Source: Agrostemma githago (Eukaryota; Streptophyta; Magnoliopsida; Caryophyllales; Caryophyllaceae). Taken from it: 64,000 nucleotides of DNA. Made by a program: the position numbers and the translations under genes. The stretch lies in the NCBI GenBank assembly GCA_958450325.1, contig OY288250.1, positions 49,924,898-49,988,897 of the forward strand, given 5' to 3'. Numbering within the stretch: the first letter of the stretch is position 1; each line of letters opens with the position of its first letter. The notes under the pieces were generated by a model. That model saw only the letters and a program-made list of their open reading frames with translations. It was not told where the DNA came from and ran no database searches. Below are positions 32,725 to 42,067 of this stretch, piece after piece.

Positions 32725-34278
32725 AAATATTCCACATCGAAAAAATTAAAATAAGATGATGAGTCTATATTATAAACAAGAGTAATCATGTATATTTTTG
32801 GGTCAGAAAAAGATCTCTTAAGATAGTAAATTATCCCACGTCAAAAAATTATGATAATGTATAAATAAGTATAATCATTCATTCTTAAATATCACTAATA
32901 AAAACATTTGAGTCTTAAAAAGTTTCTTAATAAGATTACAAACTTAAGTAAAATAATCTCACATCGAAAAACTAGAACACGGTGTGATGAATCTATATTA
33001 TAAATAAGAAATAAGAGTACTCAATTATATAATAAGACGATGAAATTCTATTATACAAATAAAAGTAATCAATTCTCCAAATTACGATGAGGTGATGAAA
33101 TTCTTTATTATAAATAAGAGTAATCATTCGTCCTTAAATATCAACAAAAAAAAATTTAATCTTGAAAAAAGTTCTTAATAAGACTAGTTAAATAAAATTA
33201 TCACACATCGAAAAAATATAATGAGGTGATAGAATTCTACAAATATTATATTAAGTAATTATTCGTTCTTAGATATTAACCAATAATATTTTAAGGGTTA
33301 AAAAAAGCTTCTAAGACCATAAATTCAAGTAAAATTATGATGACGAGGTGATGCAATTTTATTATATTATAGAGTATAAACAAGAGTAATAATTCATTCA
33401 TAGATATCAACCAACAATCTTTTGAGTCTTAAAATAAGTTCAGAAGACTATAAACTTATGTATAATTATCCCACATCGAAAAACTTATGATGAGGTGATG
33501 AAATTCTATACAGTATTATAAATAAGAGTGAACATTCGTCCATAAATATCAACAAAAAATCTTTTGGGTCTACTTAAAAAAACTTTTAAAACTATAAACT
33601 TAAGTACGAAATTATTCTACATTGAAAAGTTATGATTAGATGATGTAATTTTATATTATAAATAAGAAAAGATTAATCATTCGTTCTTATATGTAAAAAA
33701 AGTGTTTTGAGTCCTTAAAAAATACTTAAGACCATAGTTTAGGTAAGATTATTCCACATCAAAAAATATAATAGGGTGAAGAAAATCTATTATATAAATA
33801 AGAGTAATCATTCATCCAAAAATTATAATAAGGGGATCGAATTTTATTATATAAATAAAAGTAATCTTCCGTCCTTAAGTTAGATATAAAAACATAATCT
33901 TTTGGGTTTTAAAAAGATATTTTAAAACCATATACTTAATTAAGTAAAATTATCCCACATCGAAAAATTATAATAAGGTGATCGAGTTTGATTATATAAA
34001 AATAAAAGCAATAATTCGTCATAATTATGATAAAGTGATGGAATTTCATTGAAAAATTATAACAAAGTGGTGGAATTAAACTTAAATAAATTATCCCACA
34101 TAAAAAAATTATGATGCGGTGATGAAATTCTCTATTATAAATAAGAGTAGTCATTCGTTAAATTATGATGTGATGAAATTCTTTATATTAGTTTCTTGAA
34201 AAAATGATGAATTTATTACGTACCACATAAAAGTGGTAAAATTATCCACATCGAATAATTAGAATAAGGTGATGTGAT

Positions 34279-34279
<1 letters not shown>

Positions 34280-34321
<42 letters not shown>
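34280..34321. repeat. (AT)n microsatellite
   Basis: About 21 uninterrupted AT repeats, placed where a unit of the tandem array would have its TATA region. Confidence 0.95.
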
Positions 34322-34322
<1 letters not shown>

Positions 34323-34695
34323 TATATATAATATAAAAGAGACTTTTTTCAAAGAGTTTTTAAGACTATAAACCTAAGTAGAATTATCGCATATCGAAAA
34401 ATTATGTTGAGGTGATGCAATTCTATATCGCAAATAAAAGACATCATTCGTTTTTAGATATTAACCAAAAAAATTTAGTCTTATAAAAGCTCTCATATCT
34501 ATAAATTTAAGTAAAATTATCCCACATCGAGAAATTATAATAAGATGGTAGACCTTCTACTATATAAATAAAAGTAATCGTTCGTCTATAGATATCAACG
34601 AGAAATTTTTGAATTCTAAAAAACATTCTTCAGACTATAATTAAATTCAAGTAGAATTATCCTAATCAAAAAATTATAAGTTGATTGAATTCTAT

Positions 34696-34861
34696 TACTC
34701 CCTCTATTCCAATGAATTGTTTGCCTTTCTATTTTAGGGATGCTTTTTCTATGTAATTTAACCCTCCTCATGAGTTTTGCTCCACATGTCACTTTCTCAT
34801 TGGATCCCTTACCCTTGGTGCCAAAAGTAAAGACAAACTATTCCTTGGAACGGAGGGAGTA
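34696..34861. mobile_element. Stowaway-type MITE with TA duplication
   Basis: 162-bp element at 34698-34859 with terminal inverted repeats CTCCCTCTATTCCAATGAAT and, at the other end, the reverse complement CTCCCTCCGTTCCAAGGAAT. TA flanks both sides (34696-34697 and 34860-34861). The CTCCCTCYGTTCC terminus and TA target are those of Tc1/mariner-type Stowaway MITEs. Confidence 0.9.
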
Positions 34862-35345
34862 TATAATTTAGGGCAACCATTCGTCTTTATATGTCAATCT
34901 TGAATCTTTTGAGTCTTAAAAGAGCTCTTAAGACTATAAATCTAAGTAAAATTATCCACATTAAAAAACTGCAATAAGGTGATGAAATTCTATTATATAA
35001 ATAAAAGTAATCATCGTTTTTAGATATGAATCAGAAATTTTTTAAGTCCTAAAAAGTGTTCTTAAAACTATAACTGTAAGTAGAATTATCATCTGAGTCC
35101 TAAAAAGAGTTCTTAAAATTATAAATTTAAGTAAAAATATCATACATTTAAAAATTATGATGAGTTGAGTAAATTTTATACTATATCATAAATAAGGAAA
35201 ATCATTCGTTTTAGATAATATTAACTAGAAAAATCTTTTGATTTTTATAACAATTTTTAAGGCTATAAATTGAAGTGAAATTATCCGCATCGAGAAATTA
35301 TAATAAGACGATGAAATTCTATTATATAAATGAAAGTCCGTGACA

Positions 35346-36157
35346 GTAGTTTCATCAATTTATGCAATTCTCTAAGTTGATGTCAATGTGTCATTATTAT
35401 TGTCACTAAAAATCGGCCTGTGCATCGTACAAGTTTTCCAACTAGTTCTACATATACGGGTGCAACATTGAAGTGTACTGTTGTTCTTAATTATAACGTC
35501 TAAAATCGATGTTTATAAACCATACTTCATCCATCTTTTTGAATTAGCCCCGTATCTTTTTTTTGAGGGAAAACGTGGACTTATGAGGTTAATTCAAGGA
35601 GGGAGAATATTCATTATTGACTTATTGTGGTAAGTAGTAACATTAACACAAGTCTTGGAATGCTGCTACAAAAAAGATTGAATAACTAATAAACTTGGTA
35701 CTCCGTGTTAATATAAGCATACTGTATATATAAACTGGATTTCGAAGAGTTTTGGACTCTTGTCACAGTCTCACAGATATCAATTTGTAAAGACTTCGCA
35801 AACTAAACTAGTTATACTATCAGAAAGCAAGTCAAACCAAACCATACATGATACTTCCATGGTTTTCCTCCAAGCATTCCTCATTATTATGTCATTATGT
35901 GTATCCTCTTCAAATAAATACTCCCTACAATACTAACTAATAACCTTACTCAGAATCATTATGTATAAAAGTATCTAAGCTATAACCATAAAACAAAACA
36001 CAATCTAGCTAATCTAATTTTTTCTAAAAAAAATACTCCACTCACTATAGAATCTCTTCTTAATCCCACCCTCAATTCATCTGAAGTGAAAACTACAAAC
36101 AACATCATCATCATCATCATCAAAAACCCTTGCATTGTCTGTCATCAAAACTTGCAA
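35346..36157. other. Intergenic and 3' flank of the zinc-finger gene
   Basis: No gene is visible. A short imperfect inverted repeat (35527-35548 against 35587-35606, TTTTTGAATTAGCC and GGTTAATTCAAGGAGGGAGA) may be a degenerate Stowaway-like MITE of about 80 bp. The part nearest the gene, with (ATC)n at 36099-36121, is probably its 3' untranslated region. Confidence 0.45.
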
Positions 36158-36751
36158 CTATCTAATATTATTACTATAGAAATGCCCCAATCTAAGCTCT
36201 AAATCAAGCTCTTCAATAGGTTCATTATTATTATTTACCTCATTTTTATCACAAACAACCTCAGCTGCTGGCATCACCTCATTCACTTGCATCTCATCAT
36301 CACTAACAAAAGAAGACATCAATTCAAAATTGTTAACAACAGCATTATTATGATTATTATTAGCAAACTGATAATAGAGTGATGACATCTCTTTAACAAC
36401 ACCAACTTCAACACCATAATTAGCCCAATTAAGAAAAGGCTCATCAGCAGTTGATGTAGAACCCAGTGGAGTGGGTTGATGATGATGATGATGAGGAGGA
36501 GGAGGTAGGGTTAGGGTTGGGGTTGGGGATTGGGATTGGGGTTGCGCTTGGGCTTGGTGGTGAAGGTGGGCCCTATCACGACGGTGGACATTCATGTGAC
36601 CGCCAAGGGCTTGAGCTGACTTGAACTCCCTCTTACAAAAGGAGCAGGTGTATGACCTAGGTGGCCACGTGGCCACCGCCTTTGTGTCCTCCGCGAAGGC
36701 TTCCGCCAACTGGCTGCTACCTTCTTCCTCATCTACTTCAAAGGTATTCAT
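36158..36751 (-). CDS. SUPERMAN-class C2H2 zinc-finger transcription factor
   Basis: Intact, intronless frame of 197 codons, from ATG at 36749-36751 to a stop at 36158-36160. One C2H2 finger lies at residues 33-56 (C35, C38, H51, H55), with the plant-specific QALGGH box at 46-51 and the flanking WPPRSYTCSFC and HMNVHRRDRA found in the SUPERMAN, RABBIT EARS and ZFP10/11 group. An acidic N-terminus precedes it; a Pro/His-rich linker follows (about residues 65-95). The C-terminus has an EAR repressor motif LDLELRL (about 182-188). Expected role: nuclear DNA-binding transcriptional repressor acting through TOPLESS-type corepressors in development; the exact orthologue is not assigned. It is the only clearly functional host gene in the window. 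Confidence 0.93.
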   Translation of the reverse strand: MNTFEVDEEEGSSQLAEAFAEDTKAVATWPPRSYTCSFCKREFKSAQALGGHMNVHRRDRAHLHHQAQAQPQSQSPTPTLTLPPPPHHHHHQPTPLGSTSTADEPFLNWANYGVEVGVVKEMSSLYYQFANNNHNNAVVNNFELMSSFVSDDEMQVNEVMPAAEVVCDKNEVNNNNEPIEELDLELRLGHFYSNNIR

Positions 36752-37545
36752 ATTTATTCTATTTTAGGCCAAGATCTGAATTTAGGGTTTTAATTCATTT
36801 ATTTTTTTGTTAATGAATATGTCTTGTCTTGGGTTATATGTAGTGGAATTAAATAAGGGGGGGTTGCAAATGGGATATAGTATGTATGTAATAAAAGTAG
36901 GTTGAAGATAGTGGCAATATCCATGAAACTGAAATCTCTGCAAGAAGATAAAATTTCACATGTAACAAAGACAAGCAAATAAGGGTCACTACTCACTACT
37001 AGAAGGGTTTTTCAGTAGCTAGCTAGGGGAATATGATGGGATAAGGATAGTTTTTGACACAAACATTTATGAAACCCTAATATTTTGAGGATAACATTAT
37101 ATTGTGCTTGCCAATGAATAATAATAATAATACTAATGTCTAGCAATTGGTTCTTAACATGATAAGTATCCTATGTTTTTTTCTCCGAAACAAAGACCGG
37201 ATATCTACCGGTCACCAATTTGGATCATCTTCATTTCTTCGTTCTACTCCACAATTTCATTCATTTTTTCCTCAACGGTATGGATTTTATTGTGAGATCA
37301 CGACATTGCAATGGGTTGATCATGAGAGGTGAATGAGAAATCAATAATCTAAAATGTACATGTAAAACGCAATTAGACAAAAAAATTGGAGAGAGAAATA
37401 TCGAGAACCTTTGCTAAGCAACCACATCCTAGTCCTACAGGTGGAAGATATATATGTAGGCATGTAGCATATAAGTTCTCGTTCCATAAATCAATGATGA
37501 TTGTAAGTAGAGGTGTTTTATCAACAACCACTAATAAATCATAAT
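36752..37545. other. Upstream region of the zinc-finger gene
   Basis: AT-rich, no coding signal; presumed promoter and 5' untranslated region (for example TTATATGTAG near 36834-36844). No repeat family was recognised. The left copy of a retroposon target duplication is at 37546-37560. Confidence 0.4.
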
Positions 37546-39236
37546 ACAAAATTGTAATTCTTTTTTTTTTTTTTTTTTTTGCCAACCAAGAAAGAGCATC
37601 GGATTACATGCTATTTGGATTCTCGGAACCCATATTACATCCTTTATTGAACATAAAAAACGACATAAAAAAAACTACTACTAATACAGTGACGATAAAA
37701 TAAAGGCGTCGGGTGATAGCAGTGAGTTGTTGGTGCACGGACATTTGGACCTGAGCATCTTCATCCACTTTAGCTACGCAGTCGCCAATCCCCAGATACC
37801 ATCCACACATATGAGTCGTACAGTGACGGAACCAAGATGCACTTACGCACTTACGAAGAAGGCGTAGAAAGAAACAGGTGAGAACAAAGCGACAAGCCTT
37901 GCCTCTATTGGAGAAAGAACTCCTACATCTTGATAAACGAACCCTACACCCATATAGCCAATGAACCAAAGAATCGAGCAACATGCAAAGGGTCGAGGAT
38001 AAGGAACGCCCCATAACCAAACCCCTATCATAAGAACCAATCCAAGACCAATTTATGGTCAGGTCAACCCACTCCAAACGCAAACAAGCCATCATAGGGG
38101 GCCCTTTATTCTTGAGAAAAGTAAAACTTAAACTTATAATTAAATAAGTAGTAAAGAGAACCGTAGCTACATGAGATGTCATTGTTAGAGAAAGCCACCG
38201 GACCCCAACCACACACCAGACACCCAGATCCACCATGAAAAGACACCTAGTCCCAATACCGTCCAAAAAGCAGAACGACCCACACTTAAAGACCCACATT
38301 CGTCAAGAGGGATGGTCACCATCACGATCATTATTCAATAGACAAGAAGAAAGAAAAGCAAGAAAGCCAATTAAAGAGGAGGGACACTGGCCTTACAGCT
38401 CCTAACTTAGGACCAATCACACCGACAAGGCCAATCATAAAACAACCAAATCGAGAAGTCGAAGACCAAACCACCAACAGTCAACAGACCCGAAACGAAA
38501 ACCGTAGACACATACCCAAAACCGACACAACGAACCTAACCATTGAACCTAAACATAAACAAACAGCCAACAAAGCATTGACAAAAAACCAGAGGGTGGG
38601 GGAGGGGGACGAGGGGAGGGGGGAACACCCACTGGCAATCGTCAATGAAAGAGGCCGAGACCACGGTGGGGGGGGAGCCGATCGCCGGAGGGCGGGGGAG
38701 GGGGGCGAGGGGAGGGGGGATCGCCCCCGGCGAACGTCGGCAACAGGGGAGACGCGACGGCCAGACGAGATGGGACGACAGTCTACGACCAGAGAAGGCA
38801 AGAGGAGACCAAAGGGTGGGGGACGACGGCCAGTCGACACAAGAGACGTGACAGGAACAAGTCGGCGACGACGGAGCAGGAGAGGGCCGATCACCTCCAT
38901 AAACAACAAAAGACTAGAAAATAAAACTTACTGGACAAGGGAGACCGGATGGTGACCACCACCGACAAGAAGGAGGTGGGGATGGGGAAAACTTAATTGG
39001 AAGGGAAAATGAGGAGGGAGGTCTGATCAATCGGCCGGCCGGAGATAGGCCAAGAGAACGGCCATATCTCCGACCAGGTAAGGGGATCGAGGAGGCTGAG
39101 CGGTGGAGGGGGGTGACGGCGGCTGCAAGGAGTAAATTTAGGGTTTAGGTCTTTTGGGAGAGAGAAGGGGGGAGCTTTGGATTTAGAGAGATATAAGCGT
39201 AGGGGTTGAGACTTGCGAGGCACAAAATTGTAATTC
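37546..39236 (-). mobile_element. Retroposed insert with poly(A) tail and 15-bp target duplication
   Basis: The insert 37561-39221 is bounded by perfect 15-bp copies of ACAAAATTGTAATTC (37546-37560 and 39222-39236). A run of about 20 T at 37561-37580 is a poly(A) tail on the minus strand, so the insert is read from 39221 downward. Both marks are those of LINE-type target-primed integration. The 5' part looks like a leader (pyrimidine-rich, then GC-rich). An AATAAA signal precedes the tail by about 65 bp (near 37645). No reverse transcriptase was seen. Two same-strand frames (38481-38909, Pro/Ser/Arg-rich; 37604-38299, hydrophobic) match nothing I recognise. It could be a non-autonomous LINE derivative or a retrocopy of a noncoding transcript. 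Confidence 0.8.
38594..38722 (+). repeat. Duplicated G-rich tract in the retroposon
   Basis: Two similar runs (38594-38622 and 38690-38720) each made of four or more G runs, as in GGTGGGGGAGGGGG and GGCGGGGGAGGGGGG, about 95 bp apart. They lie on the strand opposite to the retroposon's sense strand and fit the G-quadruplex pattern. Confidence 0.7.
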
Positions 39237-39889
39237 GTTTTATGCATTTGTAATGGAAAGAATGAACATTGTGGTCCAAAACGAAACAACTTTGTTTTTA
39301 CTCTATTTAATCACTAATTAGTGCATGTCATGTTATTTAATTTGTAGTAAACTGAAAGAACAAATAACTAATTATTACTTCAGTAGGTCTTTGTTCGGGC
39401 CTTCCGTGTATAATTGTCACAATTTTTTATCAGGTTAAATATCACTTGTATTGATAGATAAGATATATAGAACCAGAATGTCTGAGCAAATATCAAATTC
39501 ATCTACCCATGTGAGTACAGTATGAAATATTTTACTCGTCACCCATTTATGAAGTATATATACCTGTTGTAAACATAAATTCTTTTTTGTTAGTAGGTGT
39601 TTGGTGGGGGTTTAGAATGGAATAAATTTGATCCATTCTCGCCCTTGGTTCGGTCGTTCTGAAATAAAATGGAGTAAGACAGGATTCTAACGTCACCCCA
39701 AACCAACCCCTCTGCATTCAAACTTCATTTTCCCTTTTATAAACTTTGACAAACAAAACAACTTTTGTTAGAACGAATTTTGAACCTCATTATCATATCT
39801 CGAAATCATATTCAAATCATTTCATTCCAAACATTTGAACAAAACGGTGCCTTAATTATTTACTGTACATTTAATTTTGAAATATGCAA
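39237..39889. other. Intergenic stretch without recognised genes
   Basis: AT-rich sequence. A less AT-rich block at 39590-39860 could be an old MITE or hAT-like remnant, but no terminal repeats were identified. Confidence 0.3.
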
Positions 39890-40125
39890 AAGAATGAAAA
39901 TTTGTGTTATGGAACCAACTCAATCAAAACCTTAAGACAATGGTTGGAGGCCCATAAATGTTTATATACTCTTACATGCCCCCTCACACGAATGCCCATT
40001 GGACTTGAAGTGTGGGTGCAACTCAGGCCTCATCATGCATGGCGCCAAATATTCCACTTTTGAAACGAGAGGGGTGGAGATTCGAACCCGCGACCTTTTG
40101 TCACACTGGCTCTGATACCATGTTT
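39890..40125 (-). mobile_element. tRNA-derived SINE-like remnant
   Basis: On the minus strand, an A-box-like TGGTATCAGAGC (40109-40120) and a B-box-like GGTTCGAATC (40079-40088) lie about 20 bp apart. The body ends with a segment around 39905-39945 (TTAAGGTTTTGATTGAGTTG). This combination recurs in plant genomes as a short retroposon, from memory. No clear tail or target duplication was found. Confidence 0.5.
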
Positions 40126-40273
40126 ATTCTCGCATGATTCATGAGGAAGAGGTACGTGGTCTCACACAACAGCGTACAACAACAATGGCATTTGCGGTTC
40201 AGGGTGGCTCGACGGATAGAACAGGGGGAAAGCAGTAGAGCAGACCACGGCTGAAGTGCTCTCATTGCACAAA

Positions 40274-41839
40274 TGATGCGTGCCGTTCCTATTCGATTTT
40301 TCACCTATTTTGGCACGCATTTCCGGGTCGTTTTATTATTTTTTGTAGTCGGATTACGTTATTTTCTCCCATATGTGCTACTCCGGTATTCTTTTGTTGT
40401 TCTGCAGATAATCGATACCGAGTAGTTAAAAGAGCTAAAAATTGCATCAAAAATCTTAAAGCTCTAAAACCGATTCATTGTAGACTAAGAAGAGGGAAGA
40501 AAGTTTATAGACTAGACTGTGAGTCTGTAGACGAAGGAAGTAAGAAAGCTGTAGACTAAAACACAAGTTTATAGACTAGGAAACAAGTCTATAGACTGAG
40601 AAAGTGCAGCAAACAGACAAGTCTGTAGACTGAGGAGAAGTCCGTTGGAGGCCTAGACTGAAGAACTCAGTCGACAGACTTGGATCTCAAGTCTACCAGC
40701 ATAAAATCCAAGTTTACAGACTGGGATTTACTACATCAGACGACTAATTCAAGTCGGCGTAGATATTTTGTTTAAACTACCCACGATCTCCCCCTTACGC
40801 ATCAAGATTCTTTTACCCCACTATCTCTATTTACGTATATTGTAAAAGTAGTGGAGGTTGTGGTTTTATAGTTAGTGGGTAGTTAATTTAGAGATCCAAT
40901 TAGTATAAATAGGTAAACTGGCATCTCATCTTTCATCTATCTTTTTCCTCAGTAATCTTCTCATCATCACATCATCTTTTAGTTTAGTTTAGTTTATATT
41001 CCTGAAAACTTTTAGTTTTTAGGTTTTCTCTTATTATTTATTTAATTAGTTCTCAAAAGTTTACAGTGTTCATATTTTTGGGTTATTATTATTACTTCTG
41101 TCTCATTTTACTCTATTCCGATTTTGGTAATTTTTCTCTCCTTCCCTAACCTCCTATCTAGTTATTGTTTTTTCTTTTCTTTATAATCCTGTTTCCTGTA
41201 ATTATTTATTTTCTTCTTCTTTTTATTACTGCTTCTTACCTTCTTCAATCTTATCACGTTAATTAATCATATTATTATTTTCATTAATGTAATTATTATG
41301 CTTAGCTAATTTTTCGCCACTAGAGTTTAGGTGAACTACGAATTGAACCGAGTTTATATGTGATGACTAAATAATCGACTTTATGAGTTAAATCGCTCTT
41401 GCAACATTATAGCGACGAGTAACTAATTATAGGTCGTAATTGATTATTTGTATCTCGTAAATCCTGACCTACGTAGCAAGAGCCCGGGAACGGAATAGAC
41501 TCGTTGTAATCGATAGAATTACCTAATACGTAGCAGGAGCCCGTTAGGTGACTTCTAGGATGACTAGTGACCCGAGAGGACCGTGTCGATATTCTTTAAC
41601 TCATCTTTATTGATTATTTGGAAATCATATATATGCCTATTTTGATTTGTAATGATCTGACGATTCTTGTGCTTTTCTCTTATTTGATTAATTTCGTATA
41701 TTATTCTTATTTCATTAGACCGTTAGCTTATCAAAACTCATTATAATCGTGACTCGATAATTTAATTGACTAACTTATAATTTTCAACCTGTCTCCCTGT
41801 GGAATAGACCCTACTTACCGCTGACTACCTGTTAGTAGT
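40274..41839 (+). mobile_element. Probable LTR remnant of a further Ty3 family
   Basis: Possible start TGATGCGTGCC at 40274. The features are those of an LTR: a U3 rich in AGTCT.TAGACT palindromes (40490-40740), TATAAATA at 40904-40911, a pyrimidine-rich segment, two GC(A/G)AGAGCCCG motifs (41476-41487 and 41533-41543), and the U5-like phrase CCCTGTGGAATAGACCCTAC near 41790-41812. It stops at the Tat-like LTR end at 41840. No primer site or partner LTR is visible, so its ends are uncertain. Confidence 0.5.
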
Positions 41840-42067
41840 TGTGGACATGACATAGGTCCACCCCGACGCGGCCACGCGCGGGTTTGGGGAGGCGAATGAA
41901 TCTCCATATGAGATGGACAAATTGAAATTTAAATCGAAGCAGGAGTCGCCACCGAACTTTGTGGGAGTTCGGGCCCGTTCGAACCCACTCAATGTCGTAG
42001 TGGGCAGTGTACAAAATACGGCCCATTTCCGATGTCAGAGCTTATTGGGTTCGTCCCTTTGCATTAT
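41840..42067 (-). mobile_element. Tat-like LTR fragment F', 3'-terminal part
   Basis: Minus-oriented end of the LTR family seen complete at 58953-61555. The shared end reads TGTGGACATGACATAGGTCC here and matches, as reverse complement, 61536-61555 with few changes. It is split at 42067 by element E and continues at 58690. Confidence 0.8.

Larger units (their letters stand above)
32725..35345 (+). repeat. snRNA-promoter-like tandem array, right part
   Basis: Roughly 18 degenerate units of about 140-150 bp. Exact TCCCACATCG boxes lie at 33469-33478, 33953-33962 and 34520-34529, followed by TATA boxes at 33517 (38 bp), 33995 (32 bp) and 34563 (33 bp). Other units carry close variants (CCACATCG, CTCACATCG). 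Each unit then has AGTAATCATTCGT, a TTTTGAGTCTTAAAAAG-like stretch, and AAGTAAAATTAT leading to the next box. It is interrupted by an (AT)n tract and a Stowaway MITE. No known snRNA body was recognised. Confidence 0.8.

Noticed and set aside
37604..38299. 231-codon minus-strand frame as a membrane protein gene
   Set aside because: Composition is odd (many Cys, Trp and hydrophobic residues), no family is recognised, and it lies within a retroposed insert; treated as chance.
38578..38955. Arg/Gly-rich frames on the plus strand
   Set aside because: Caused by the G-rich tracts of the retroposon; antisense to its transcription.
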